A stretch of 64,000 bases of DNA, taken from positions 7,626,001-7,690,000 of the forward strand of contig NZ_RKQF01000001.1 of NCBI RefSeq assembly GCF_003814875.1, given 5' to 3'. Under the pieces are notes generated by a model. It ran no database searches and was not told the origin of the DNA. It saw only the letters and a program-made list of their open reading frames with translations. How positions within the stretch are numbered: the first letter of the stretch is position 1; each line of letters opens with the position of its first letter. The DNA is from Streptomyces sp. Ag109_O5-1. GTDB lineage: Bacteria > Actinomycetota > Actinomycetes > Streptomycetales > Streptomycetaceae. Below, piece after piece: positions 16,011 through 25,200 of the stretch. The position numbers and the translations under genes are program-made.

Positions 16011-17957
16011 TCAGCCCGTGAACCCGTCCACGTTCTCCTTCGTGATCACCTTCACCGGCACCTTGATCGTCGGGTCGATCTTCTCGTCCTTGATCGCCTT
16101 GAGCGCGTTGTCCACGGCGATCTTCCCGAGCTCGGACGGCTGCTGGGCGACCGAGGCGTACAGCGTGCCGTTCTTGACCGCCGTCAGTCCGTCCGGGGTG
16201 CCGTCGAAGCCGACCACCGAGACCGACGTGCCGGCCTTGGAACCCAGCGCCTTGATCGCGCCGAGCGCCATCTCGTCGTTGGCGGCGATGACGCCCTGGA
16301 CGTCCGGGTGGGCCTGCAGCAGGTTCGACATCACGTCGAGGCCCTTGGTGCGGTCGAAGTCGGCCGGCTGCTGGGCCACCACCTGGATCCCGGGGTAGGC
16401 CTTGAGGCCTTGGGCGAAGCCCTGCGCGCGCTCCCGGGCGGCGGAGGTGCCGGCCTGGCCCTGCAGGATCACGATCTTGCCGTGGCCGCCGAGCTTCTCC
16501 GCGATCGTCTTCGCGGCCAGCTCACCGCCCTTGACGTTGTCGGAGGCGACCAGCGTATCGGTCTTCGCGTTGTTGACGCCCCGGTCGACGGCGATGACGG
16601 GGATGTCCGCCTTGTCGGCGGCCTTCACGGAGTTGCTCGCCGCGTCCGAGTCCACCGGGTTGACGATGATCGCGCCCAGTCCCGAACTGGTGAAGTTCTG
16701 CAGCTGGTTGGCCTGCTGCGAGGCGTCGTTCTGGGCGTCCGTGACGGTCAGGTCCACACCCAGCTTCTTCGCCTCGCTCTCGGCACCGGACCGGATCTGC
16801 ACGAAGAACGGGTTGTTCAGGGTGGACAGGGACAGCCCGACCCGCGGGGTGGCGGAGGCGGAGCCCGTGTGCAGGAGGGAGGTCGCCGCCGCCAGCGCCA
16901 CCGTGATGACCGCCGCGAGTACGTACGTCCCGGCCTGTTTGCCCTTGCTCCCGCCGATCCGGGGGGCCGCCGGGGTGGCCCCGGCCTTGCGGCGCACGGT
17001 GTCGAGGAGCACCGCCAGGGCGATCACCACACCGATGACGACCTGCTGCCAGAAGGCCGACACGTTCAGCAGGTTGAGGCCGTTGCGCAGCACCGCCAGG
17101 ATCAGCGCGCCGATCAGCGTCCCGGACGCCTTGCCCGTGCCGCCGGCCAGCGACGCGCCGCCGATCACGACCGCGGCGATGGCGTCCAGCTCGTAGCCGT
17201 TGGCCGCCTGCGGCTGCGCGGAGGCCAGCCGGGCCGCCAGCACGATGCCCGCGACGGCCGCGAACAGACCGGTCAGCGCGTAGATGGCGAGCTTCTGCCG
17301 CGACACCCGCAGTCCGGACAGCCGGGCGGCCTCCTCGTTGCCGCCGATCGCGTACATGGAGCGTCCGATGTACGTCCGGCCCAGCACGAAGGCCGCGACG
17401 AGCCCCATGACGATCATGACCAGCACCGGCACCGGCAGCCAGCCGCCCAGCGTGTCACCGAGGTGCGAGACCGAGTCCGGGAAGGCGATCGGGGAGCCGC
17501 CGGAGATCACCAGCGACAGACCGCGCGCCACCGACAGCATCGCGAGTGTCGCGATGAACGACGGCAGCTTGCCGTACGCGATCAGGAAGCCGTTGACGAG
17601 ACCGGCCGCGATGCCGGTCAGGACCGCCAGCACCACCGCGACGAAGACCGGGACCCCGTGCTGGGTCGCGCTCCACGCCAGCACGGTCGCCGACAGCGCC
17701 GCCACCGAGCCCACCGACAGGTCGATGCCCGCCGACACGATCACGAAGGTCGCGCCGAAGGCGAGGATGGCCGTCACGGCCGCCTGGACACCGACGTTCA
17801 GCAGGTTGTCGGTGCTCAGGAAGTCCCCCGACAGCGCCGACATGGCGATGACGAGGACGATCAGCGCGCTCAGCGCGCCGTTGTCGAGGAACAGTCTGCG
17901 CACGGCCGCGGCGCCACCGGCGCCCGATGCCTTGCCCTTGAGCGTGTCAGTGGCCAC
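16011..17957 (-). CDS. Ribose ABC transporter permease fused to substrate-binding protein (RbsC-RbsB)
   Basis: The product is 648 residues joining two normally separate proteins. Residues 1-~325 are RbsC: ~8-10 hydrophobic helices with SAGIDLSVGSVAALSATVLA and GRSMYAIGGNEEAARLSGL. About 25 residues of linker (VRRKAGATPAAPRIGGSKGK) and one more transmembrane helix (YVLAAVITVALAAATSLLH) follow. From ~365 it is RbsB: VGLSLSTLNNPFFVQIRSGA, INPVDSDA, VGFDGTPDGL. The binding protein is thus tethered by that helix on the outside instead of being a lipoprotein. The start at 17957 overlaps the rbsA stop by 11 bp. Confidence 0.93.
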   Translation of the reverse strand: MATDTLKGKASGAGGAAAVRRLFLDNGALSALIVLVIAMSALSGDFLSTDNLLNVGVQAAVTAILAFGATFVIVSAGIDLSVGSVAALSATVLAWSATQHGVPVFVAVVLAVLTGIAAGLVNGFLIAYGKLPSFIATLAMLSVARGLSLVISGGSPIAFPDSVSHLGDTLGGWLPVPVLVMIVMGLVAAFVLGRTYIGRSMYAIGGNEEAARLSGLRVSRQKLAIYALTGLFAAVAGIVLAARLASAQPQAANGYELDAIAAVVIGGASLAGGTGKASGTLIGALILAVLRNGLNLLNVSAFWQQVVIGVVIALAVLLDTVRRKAGATPAAPRIGGSKGKQAGTYVLAAVITVALAAATSLLHTGSASATPRVGLSLSTLNNPFFVQIRSGAESEAKKLGVDLTVTDAQNDASQQANQLQNFTSSGLGAIIVNPVDSDAASNSVKAADKADIPVIAVDRGVNNAKTDTLVASDNVKGGELAAKTIAEKLGGHGKIVILQGQAGTSAARERAQGFAQGLKAYPGIQVVAQQPADFDRTKGLDVMSNLLQAHPDVQGVIAANDEMALGAIKALGSKAGTSVSVVGFDGTPDGLTAVKNGTLYASVAQQPSELGKIAVDNALKAIKDEKIDPTIKVPVKVITKENVDGFTG

Positions 17958-19470
17958 GAGCGGCCTCCTTGTCGGTCGTGGTGGGATTGCTGACGGCGAG
18001 CGCCATCACGGAGTCCTGGGTGGCCTCGGCGGCGGACAGCTCGCCCGCGATCCGTCCCTGGGCCATCACCAGCACCCGGTCGCTCATGCCGAGGACCTCG
18101 GGCAGATCGCTGGAGATCATCAGTACCGCGGCTCCGGCGGCCGTGAGCTCATTGATGAGCTGGTAGATCTCGACCTTGGCGCCGACGTCGATACCGCGCG
18201 TCGGCTCGTCGAGGATCAGCACCTTCGTGTCGGCGAGCAGCCACTTGCCGATGACGACCTTCTGCTGGTTGCCGCCGGAGAGCGTGCGCACCTGCTGCCC
18301 GAGGCCCGCCATCCGGACGCCCAGTTGCAGGGCGATCCGCTCGGCGGCGGCGTGCTGCGCCTTGAGATCGACGATCCCGGCCCGGGTGGCTTTCCGCAAG
18401 GTCACCAGGCCGAGGTTCTCCTCGACCGAGGCGTCCAGGACCAGCCCCTGCCCCTTGCGGTCCTCGGGGACCAGCCCGATCCCGGCGGTCATGGCCGCGT
18501 TGACGTCATGGCCCCGCAGAGCGGTGCCGGAGACCTTCACCGCCCCCTTGTCGTACCGGTCGGCGCCGAAGACGGCCCGGACCACCTCCGTACGGCCGGC
18601 ACCCACAAGGCCCGCGATCCCCACGACTTCCCCCGCGTGCACCTCGAAGCTCACGTCGTGGAAGACCCCGTCCCGGGTGAGCCCCTCGACGGAGAGCAGC
18701 GCGGCGCCCTTCTCGCCCCGCTCCCGCGGGTACTGCTGCTCGATGGACCGTCCCACCATGAGCCGTACCAGCTCGGCCTCCGGGGTGGCGGCGGGCACCT
18801 GTCCGACGGACTTCCCGTCGCGGATCACCGTCACCCGGTCCCCCAGAGCGGCGATCTCCTCCAGGTGATGCGTGATGAAGACGATCCCGACGCCGTCCTC
18901 GCGCAGCTGCCGCACGATCGCGAAGAGCTTCTCGACCTCCTCCGAGGTGAGCACGGCGGTCGGCTCGTCCATGATCAGCACGCGCGCGTCCAGGCTGAGC
19001 GCCTTCGCGATCTCGACCATCTGGAGACGGGCGATACCGAGCTCACGCACGTGCGCGTCGGGCGGCACGGCGACCCCGACCCGCTTCAGCAGGACCTCGG
19101 CGTCGGCCTCCATCCGCTTCCGGTCGATCATCCCGAAGCGGCGCGGCTGGCGGCCCAGGAAGATGTTCTCGGCGACCGTGAGATCGGGTACGAGGTTGAA
19201 CTCCTGGTAGATGGTCGCGATCCCGAGGCGCTCGGAGTCCTGCGCACCGTGGATGCGCACCTCCTCGCCGCCGGCCAGGATCCGCCCCTCGTCGGGCGTG
19301 TAGGCGCCGGAGAGCATCTTGATGAGGGTGCTCTTGCCCGCGCCGTTCTCACCGAGGAGTACGTGGACCTCGCCCCGGCGCAGATCGAAGTCGACGCCGT
19401 CGAGCGCGACCACGCCGGGGAAGGACTTCCGTATGCCCTCGATGCGCAGCAACTCGTCCGGGTTGCTCAC
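17947..19470 (-). CDS. rbsA: Ribose ABC transporter ATP-binding protein, duplicated ATPase
   Basis: The product is 507 residues with two ABC domains, as usual for RbsA/MglA/XylG. The first has Walker A GENGAGKSTLIKML near residue 40 and Walker B ARVLIMDEPTAVLT; the second has a degenerate A loop (GLVGAGRTEVVRA), signature LSGGNQQKVVIGKWL and Walker B KVLILDEPTRGIDVGAK. The GTG at 19470 is preceded by AAAGGAG, which sets the start. It overlaps rbsR by 4 bp and rbsCB by 11 bp, so all are one transcript. Confidence 0.95.
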   Translation of the reverse strand: MSNPDELLRIEGIRKSFPGVVALDGVDFDLRRGEVHVLLGENGAGKSTLIKMLSGAYTPDEGRILAGGEEVRIHGAQDSERLGIATIYQEFNLVPDLTVAENIFLGRQPRRFGMIDRKRMEADAEVLLKRVGVAVPPDAHVRELGIARLQMVEIAKALSLDARVLIMDEPTAVLTSEEVEKLFAIVRQLREDGVGIVFITHHLEEIAALGDRVTVIRDGKSVGQVPAATPEAELVRLMVGRSIEQQYPRERGEKGAALLSVEGLTRDGVFHDVSFEVHAGEVVGIAGLVGAGRTEVVRAVFGADRYDKGAVKVSGTALRGHDVNAAMTAGIGLVPEDRKGQGLVLDASVEENLGLVTLRKATRAGIVDLKAQHAAAERIALQLGVRMAGLGQQVRTLSGGNQQKVVIGKWLLADTKVLILDEPTRGIDVGAKVEIYQLINELTAAGAAVLMISSDLPEVLGMSDRVLVMAQGRIAGELSAAEATQDSVMALAVSNPTTTDKEAARGH

Positions 19471-20513
19471 GACGTGCTCCTTTGCACAGGGGTCTGGTTG
19501 TCGTCGCGGTTGTCGTTGGCGCGGCCCTCGCCGCACGAGCGGCGGGCGACGAGCCGGGCGGGGAGGGTGACGGACTGCGGAGGCCGGCCCTCGATGCGGT
19601 CGACCAGCGCGCGCACGGCGGCGCGGCCCAGCTCGCCGGTGGGCTGGGCGATGGCGGTGATGGGCGGGTCGGTGTGTACGAACCAGGGGATGTCGTCGAA
19701 GGCCGCCAGTGCCATGTCACGTGGCACCTGGAGCCCGCGCGCCCGGATCGCGTCCAGCGCGCCGAGCGCCATCAGGTTGTCCGTGGCGAACACGGCCTCG
19801 GGCGGCTCGGGCAGGTCGAGGAAGCCCTCGGTGACCCGCCGGCCGCTCTCGGCCTGGAAGTCGCCCTGGCCTATGTAGGCGTCGGGGAGGGGGGCGCCGT
19901 ACTCGGCGAGCGCCTCCCGGAAGGCCTCGACGCGCTCGCTGCCGGTCGTGGTGGCGGCGGGCCCGGCGATGATCGCGAGCCGCCGGTGTCCCAGCCGGTG
20001 CAGATGCGCGACGAGGTCGCGGATGGCGGCCCGGCCGTCGGCGCGTACGACGGGGACGTCGAGGCCCGGGATCCACCGGTCGACGAACACCATCGGCGTC
20101 CCGGCCCGTGCCGCCTCCAGCATCAGCGGCGAGCCGCCTTCGGCGGGGGAGACCAGCAGCCCGTCGATCCGCCGGTCGAGCAGCGTCCGTACGTGATGGT
20201 CCTGGAGGTCGGGCCGCTCGTCGGCGTTGCCGATGATCACGCTGTAGCCGAGCGCGCGGGCCTCTTCCTCGACCGAGCGGGCCAGTTCCGTGAAGTACGG
20301 GTTGAGTACGTCGCTGATGACCAGGCCGAGGGTGCGGGTCTGGTCGGTGCGCAGGGAGCGGGCGACGGCGTTCGGGCGGTAGCCCAGCGTCTCGACGGCG
20401 GCCAGGACCCGGGTGCGGGCGTCGTCGCTGACCGACGGATGGTCGTTCAGGACACGGGACACCGTGGCGACGGACACGCCGGCCGCGGCTGCGACGTCCT
20501 TGATGCTCGCCAT
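19467..20513 (-). CDS. rbsR: LacI-family ribose operon regulator
   Basis: The product is 348 residues. The N-terminal HTH MASIKDVAAAAGVSVATVSR and hinge LGYRPNAVARSLRT are classic LacI; the sensor domain includes LGLVISDVLNPYFTELARSV and FATDNLMALGALDAIRARGL. The ATG at 20513 follows GGAG. It is the first gene of the rbs operon, so it is autoregulated if the twin palindromes upstream (20558-20607) are its operators. Ribose or a derivative is the expected inducer. Confidence 0.9.
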   Translation of the reverse strand: MASIKDVAAAAGVSVATVSRVLNDHPSVSDDARTRVLAAVETLGYRPNAVARSLRTDQTRTLGLVISDVLNPYFTELARSVEEEARALGYSVIIGNADERPDLQDHHVRTLLDRRIDGLLVSPAEGGSPLMLEAARAGTPMVFVDRWIPGLDVPVVRADGRAAIRDLVAHLHRLGHRRLAIIAGPAATTTGSERVEAFREALAEYGAPLPDAYIGQGDFQAESGRRVTEGFLDLPEPPEAVFATDNLMALGALDAIRARGLQVPRDMALAAFDDIPWFVHTDPPITAIAQPTGELGRAAVRALVDRIEGRPPQSVTLPARLVARRSCGEGRANDNRDDNQTPVQRSTS

Positions 20514-20557
20514 CGTCGCTCCACCTCCTCGTGGAACTCGGGACTCCATGGAGTCCG

Positions 20558-20573
20558 TGGAATCGATTACACG
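20558..20573. promoter_or_regulatory. Putative RbsR operator 1
   Basis: TGGAATCGATTACACG contains the near-palindrome TGGAATCGATTACA, centred on ATCGAT. It lies 45 bases upstream of the rbsR start. An identical 16-mer occurs 34 bp further upstream, i.e. about three helical turns. Confidence 0.7.
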
Positions 20574-20591
20574 CTGTCGTGTACCGAGGAT

Positions 20592-20607
20592 TGGAATCGA
20601 TTACACG
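20592..20607. promoter_or_regulatory. Putative RbsR operator 2
   Basis: This is an exact second copy of TGGAATCGATTACACG. The phased spacing suggests cooperative binding of a LacI-family dimer or tetramer. Confidence 0.7.
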
Positions 20608-20742
20608 GGGGTGTGGCAAGGGGGTGGCGGTGGCTGAAATCCAATCGTGACCGATGTGGTGTGGGCGACATGGCCGAGTGGGGGTGTGTGCCGGTGGCCG
20701 GGCGTGTCGTGACCTCGGCCGGGTTGCGGTGCGGCCGGGTAC

Positions 20743-23025
20743 GTGCCTGATATATGTGGTGTGGGCTGGTTGCGTGCGCACGATCCGGACCTGGCGGCGA
20801 CCCGGCGGGCCGCACGGACCGCGCTGGTGATGCCCGCCCTGTTCGCGCTGTGCGGTCAGGTGTTCCGCTCCCCGACGATGGCGAGCTTCGCCGCGTTCGG
20901 CTCCTTCTCGATGCTGCTGCTGGTCGATTTCACCGGCCCGATGGTCGAACGGCTGCGGGCGCAGGCGGGGCTCGCGGCGGCTTGGCTGGTTCTGATCAGC
21001 GTGGGCACGCTGGTGGCGCGCCCGCTGTGGCTCGCCGTGTCCGTGACCGTGCTGGTCGGCTTCGCCGTGCTGTTCTCCGGAGTCGTCAGTTCGGTGCTGG
21101 CCGGGAGCGCGACGGCGCTGCTGCTGGGCTTCGTCCTGCCCGTGGCGTCACCGGCACCCCTGTCCGAACTGCCGGCCCGGCTCGCGGGGGCCGGCCTCGC
21201 GGCGGCGGCGGCGCTGCCGGCGGTCTGCCTGCTGTGGCCGCGCCCGGTCGCCGACCCGCTCGGCACACCGGCGGCGCGAGCATGCCGAGCGGCGGCGGAG
21301 GACCTACGGGCCGACGCGTCGGGGTTGGCGGGGCGGGGCCCGGTTCCTTCGGGGGCCCAGACCGCGGATGCGGCGCGGCGGCGGTTTGCTGCGGAGTGCA
21401 CTGCTGGTGCCAGTGCGGAGTTGCGGGCCGCGTTCGATGCCACGCCGTACCGGCCCACCGGGCTGTCCGCGACCTCGCGTGCCCTGGTGCGGCTGGTCGA
21501 CGAGCTGACCTGGCTGTGCGGCATCCTGGCCGACCGGCCCTTCCGTACCGACCCCGCCCCGGCCTGCGATCCGGCCGCCCGGACCGTGCGTCTGCTGGCC
21601 GCCGACGTCCTCGACCACGCGGCCGATCTGCTCACGGACCTGTGCAACGGCGACACCGGACCGCTGTGCACGGCCGCCGACGAGCTGGATGCGGCTCTGC
21701 ACGGCATGGAGCGCAGTTCCACGGCCCGGCTGCCCGCCGACCATCCCGTCGGCGCCTGCGAGGCCGACGTCTACGGATTCCTCGCCGTCCTCGACCTGTC
21801 CTTCCGCGCCCAGGAACTCGGCTTCGCCGTCCTGCAGATCGCCGGCAACGTGCGGCTCGCGGCCGCCGCCGAGCAGCGGCACTGGTCCGACCGGCTCCTC
21901 GGCCGCGACCCGGACGCGTCGGCCGCCGCGCTGACCTCGGCCCGTGAACGCGCCGTCGCGCATCTGGGGCGGGGCTCGGTGTGGCTGCACAACAGCCTGC
22001 GCGGTGCCGTGGGACTGGGCATCGCGGTGCTGCTGGCCGGCGTGACCGACGTACAGCACTCCTTCTGGGTGCTGCTCGGCACCCTGTCCGTGCTGCGGTC
22101 CAACGCGCTCAACACGGGCCAGAAAGCCCTGCGCGCGGTCGCCGGCACGGTCGTGGGCTCGATCCTGGGCGCCGGGCTGCTGCACCTGATCGGGCACCAC
22201 GGCACCGCCCTGTGGTTCGTCCTCCCGGCCGCCATCCTGATGGCCGGGATCGCGCCCGCCGCCGTCTCCTTCGCGGCGGGGCAGGCCGCGTTCACCGTGA
22301 CCCTGGTCGTGCTCTTCAACATCGGCCACGACCCCGACTTCCACATCGCCCTGCTGCGCGTCCAGGACATCGCCCTGGGCTGCGCGGTCAGCATCGTCGT
22401 CGCCCTGTTCTTCTGGCCCCGGGGCGCCGCGGCCGCCGTCCACCGGGCGCTCGCCGCGGCCTACACCGACAGCGCCGGCTACCTCGCCGACGCCGTGGCA
22501 CACGCCCTCGGCCACCCCGCGGCCGCGGCGGACACGGCCGGTCGCGAGGCCGCGGCCGCCGCCCGCCGCCTCGACGACGCCTTCCGCACCTTCCTGGCCG
22601 AACGGGGCGCCAAGCCGGCGTCCCTGGCCGACATGTCCACGCTGGTCACGGGGGTGGTCGCGCTGCGGCTGGCCGCGGACGCGGTGGTGTCGCTGTGGCG
22701 GGAGGCGGGGGCGGCCGGAGAGAGGGGCGACGGGCAGACCGAGGCCCATCGGGCCGTCCTCGGGGCCGCGGACCGGGTCGCGGGCTGGTACCGGTCGCTG
22801 GCGGTGTGCCTGGACGCCGGTACGGTGGCCCCCGCGCCCCTCCACCGCCGCCCCGAGGTCGCCGCACGGCTCGTCAAGTCCATCCGCACGGACCTCGTCG
22901 ACGGCACGGGCCGGGCCACCGGTACCGCCGTCCGCGTCATCTGGACCGGCGACCATGTCGACGTCGCCCGCCGACTGCAGCCCGGCCTCGCCACGGCGGC
23001 GAAGGGGAGCGCGGGGGGCGGGTAG
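20743..23025 (+). CDS. FUSC-family integral membrane protein
   Basis: The product is up to 760 residues. Two clusters of hydrophobic helices (residues ~25-165 and ~415-560) flank a long cytoplasmic-type segment. The second cluster begins LHNSLRGAVGLGIAVLLAGV, followed by QHSFWVLLGTLSVLRSNALNTG and GTVVGSILGAGLL, the FUSC/ArAE-like motif. Such proteins are linked to export of aromatic acids or related compounds; the substrate here is unknown. The start is uncertain: GTG 20743 or GTG 20761, neither with a strong ribosome site. Confidence 0.85.
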   Translation: MPDICGVGWLRAHDPDLAATRRAARTALVMPALFALCGQVFRSPTMASFAAFGSFSMLLLVDFTGPMVERLRAQAGLAAAWLVLISVGTLVARPLWLAVSVTVLVGFAVLFSGVVSSVLAGSATALLLGFVLPVASPAPLSELPARLAGAGLAAAAALPAVCLLWPRPVADPLGTPAARACRAAAEDLRADASGLAGRGPVPSGAQTADAARRRFAAECTAGASAELRAAFDATPYRPTGLSATSRALVRLVDELTWLCGILADRPFRTDPAPACDPAARTVRLLAADVLDHAADLLTDLCNGDTGPLCTAADELDAALHGMERSSTARLPADHPVGACEADVYGFLAVLDLSFRAQELGFAVLQIAGNVRLAAAAEQRHWSDRLLGRDPDASAAALTSARERAVAHLGRGSVWLHNSLRGAVGLGIAVLLAGVTDVQHSFWVLLGTLSVLRSNALNTGQKALRAVAGTVVGSILGAGLLHLIGHHGTALWFVLPAAILMAGIAPAAVSFAAGQAAFTVTLVVLFNIGHDPDFHIALLRVQDIALGCAVSIVVALFFWPRGAAAAVHRALAAAYTDSAGYLADAVAHALGHPAAAADTAGREAAAAARRLDDAFRTFLAERGAKPASLADMSTLVTGVVALRLAADAVVSLWREAGAAGERGDGQTEAHRAVLGAADRVAGWYRSLAVCLDAGTVAPAPLHRRPEVAARLVKSIRTDLVDGTGRATGTAVRVIWTGDHVDVARRLQPGLATAAKGSAGGG

Positions 23026-23066
23026 GGGAGGTGCCGGTGGTCGGCCGTCTGCTGTATGCAGGGGGC

Positions 23067-23252
23067 ATGACTCGTGGCGAGATACGCGAAGGCCTGCTCC
23101 TGCTGTTCGTCGCGTTCATGGAAGGCTCCCTGATCGTCGGCGGGAAACTCCCTCCTGCCTGGGCGACCGGGGTGACCGTCCTCTATGCGGTGTTCCTGCT
23201 GGCCTATCTGCGGGGGCTGGTCCGCCGTCGGCGGTTCGGCGATGCCGAATGA
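23067..23252 (+). CDS. Small membrane protein
   Basis: The product is 61 residues. The ATG follows AGGGGG. MTRGEIREGLLLLFVAFMEG starts a first hydrophobic helix, and TGVTVLYAVFLLAYLRGLV forms a second, followed by an Arg cluster. It sits 41 bp after the FUSC gene and could be cotranscribed. No family is known to me. Confidence 0.6.
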   Translation: MTRGEIREGLLLLFVAFMEGSLIVGGKLPPAWATGVTVLYAVFLLAYLRGLVRRRRFGDAE

Positions 23253-23255
23253 CCG

Positions 23256-24143
23256 TCACCAGCGCACCGCGGTGAAGTCCACCGGGCGGGGTCGGAGTTC
23301 CCGGGTACGGGCTGCCAAGTGCTGTAGCCGGGAGGCCATTTCGTCCTCGGGCAGGCGGCGGCGGTCGCCGTGGCCCGGCAGCAGCCACTCGAAGCGGAGT
23401 CGGCCTGCGGCCCGGGTCAGCGAGGCGGCCAACTCCTGGACGGAGTACCAGGTGACGCTCTCGGCCACCTCCAGGTCCGCCGTCGTACGCGACCAGTAGA
23501 AGCTGTCGCCACTGAAGCAGTACCGCTCGTCCGCGAGGTAGAGCACGCTTCCCCGGGTGTGCCCGGGGAAGGGGAGGGCGAGCACGCCGTCGGTGATCTC
23601 GGTCGGCTCGGTGCCGCGCAGCACCCGGTCGGCGTCCGGGGCCGCGTCGAGGTCGCCCTCGTGGATCCAGAGCCGGGCGCCGAAGCGGTCGGCGTACCGG
23701 CGGCCGTGCGCCGCGTGGTCGCGGTGGGTGAGCAGGAGGTCGGTCACCGGGCCCAGTGCCTCATGGCGCGCGGCGAGGGCCGGGCTCCAGCGCGGGGTGT
23801 CCACCATCAGCGACGTGCCGTCGGGGCGGTGGAGGAGATAGGAGTTGGCCCCGGCGGTGTGCGGGGAGTTGTGCCCGCACAGCCGCACGGTGTCGTCCAG
23901 GGCCAGGGGAAAGGGGTCCTGCGCCGCGTCGAGCCGCCCGCCCGGGGGACGGACGGAGCGGGTGGGGCAGGCGTGCGCGGCCGCGTGTAAGAGCCCCGTC
24001 TCCGCCGCGTCGCGCGGCTGGCGCAGCACGGCGGAACGTCCGCCGACCTCGCCGATCAGCCCCGGTGCGAGCTGCCGCGCGACATCGCAGTTCGTACAGC
24101 GCCCGTCCACCTGCCAGCCGTGCTCGGCCTGTTCCGTTCCCAT
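23256..24143 (-). CDS. MBL-fold metallo-hydrolase with Cys-containing N-terminal extension
   Basis: The product is 295 residues. The N-terminal ~70 residues carry RCTNCD and HACPT, a spacing reminiscent of a ferredoxin-like cluster site but with too few Cys to be sure. From ~95 the metallo-beta-lactamase fold is clear: LLLTHRDHAAHG (metal site, a variant of THxHxDH), PFPGHTRGSVLYL, FSGDSFYW and LLPGHGDRRRLP. It is probably a cytoplasmic hydrolase, substrate unknown. It converges on the small membrane protein gene, with only 3 bp between stops. Confidence 0.85.
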   Translation of the reverse strand: MGTEQAEHGWQVDGRCTNCDVARQLAPGLIGEVGGRSAVLRQPRDAAETGLLHAAAHACPTRSVRPPGGRLDAAQDPFPLALDDTVRLCGHNSPHTAGANSYLLHRPDGTSLMVDTPRWSPALAARHEALGPVTDLLLTHRDHAAHGRRYADRFGARLWIHEGDLDAAPDADRVLRGTEPTEITDGVLALPFPGHTRGSVLYLADERYCFSGDSFYWSRTTADLEVAESVTWYSVQELAASLTRAAGRLRFEWLLPGHGDRRRLPEDEMASRLQHLAARTRELRPRPVDFTAVRW

Positions 24144-24266
24144 GGCTCCGCTCCCCTTCCGCTTTCCGTACTGCCGGTCACCTCAGGTCACCTCAGGGGT
24201 ATCCCGAGCCGCGCCGAAAGAGGAAGGGGGTCCGGATCTGGTGCTTACGGCAGAGGGTTGCTCTCT

Positions 24267-24320
24267 CGGCTCAAGCTCATCGGCTCAAGCTCATCGGCTC
24301 AGTCCATCGACTCAGCCCAT
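24267..24320. repeat. Tandem 13-14-bp repeat at the 3' end of the VOC gene
   Basis: The unit CGGCTCAAGCTCAT occurs twice (24267-24294), then in decayed form twice more (CGGCTCAGTCCAT, CGACTCAGCCCAT). The run crosses the stop codon of the VOC gene (24312). Confidence 0.7.
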
Positions 24321-25097
24321 CGGCTTCGGCTTGAAGGCCGCGAAGACCGCGCCCTGCGGGTCGGCGACCACGGCCATCCGGCCGGCCATCATGTCGAACG
24401 GCGGTGCGAGCACCGTGCCGTTCCGCTTGACCAGCGCGTCCACGGTGGAGTCGACGTCGTCCACGGCGAAGTACGTCAGCCAGTGCGGCGGGGTGTCGGG
24501 CCGTTCGTTGCCGAGCCGGGCGGCGCCGCCGACGCCCTTGCCGCCGACGTTCAGCGACCAGTAGTTGCCGCCGGCGCCCTCCATCGGCTGGATCTCGATG
24601 CCGAAGGCCTCGCCGTAGAAGCCGGTGGCGCCGGGTACGTCGCTGGTGTTCAGCTCGTTCCAGATCAGCGCGCCGGGCTCGTTGACCAGCCCCGCGCCAT
24701 GGAACTCGACCGGCTGCCACACCCCGAACACCGCGCCCTGCGGGTCGGCGGCGATCAGCATCCGGCCGATCGTGCCGACGTCCATCACGGGCGCGATCAG
24801 GGTGCCGCCCGCCGAGACGATCGCGTCCTGCGTGGCCTGCGCGTCGGTGCTGGCCAGATAGGTGGTCCAGACGGTCGGCGGCTCCGGCTGCCCCTCGGGG
24901 GCCATGGCCGCACCGATGCCGGCCACCGGCTTGCCGTGCAGGGTGCAGACGGCGTACCCGCCGAAGTCGGCCCCGCCGACCTCGCCCTGCCAGCCGAACA
25001 GGTCACGGTAGAAGTCCAGCGCCGCCTGCTGGTCCTGCGCCATCAGATCGACCCAGCACGGAGTGCCGGTCGCGTACGGAGTGGTGATCTCGGGCAT
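24312..25097 (-). CDS. VOC-family (glyoxalase/bleomycin-resistance-like) protein, two domains
   Basis: The product is 261 residues. Two similar halves each show a VOC pattern: GTPCWVDLMAQDQQAALDFY-RDLFGW and, in the second half, PGALIWNELNTSDVPGATGF-YGEAFG. Each half ends with a VADPQGAVFG/A segment. Such tandem VOC proteins (often annotated as hydroxylase- or glyoxalase-like) form a metal site from paired beta-alpha-beta modules. The ATG at 25097 is preceded by GGGAG. Substrate unknown. Confidence 0.88.
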   Translation of the reverse strand: MPEITTPYATGTPCWVDLMAQDQQAALDFYRDLFGWQGEVGGADFGGYAVCTLHGKPVAGIGAAMAPEGQPEPPTVWTTYLASTDAQATQDAIVSAGGTLIAPVMDVGTIGRMLIAADPQGAVFGVWQPVEFHGAGLVNEPGALIWNELNTSDVPGATGFYGEAFGIEIQPMEGAGGNYWSLNVGGKGVGGAARLGNERPDTPPHWLTYFAVDDVDSTVDALVKRNGTVLAPPFDMMAGRMAVVADPQGAVFAAFKPKPMG

Positions 25098-25200
25098 CTG
25101 CAAGTTCTCCCTGCGCGCGATGAAGTCCTCCGCCGCCCACCTTCACCGCCCCCGCCCCATCCCGCCACCCGAGTCGGCGGGTATTACCGTCGGCTCACCG

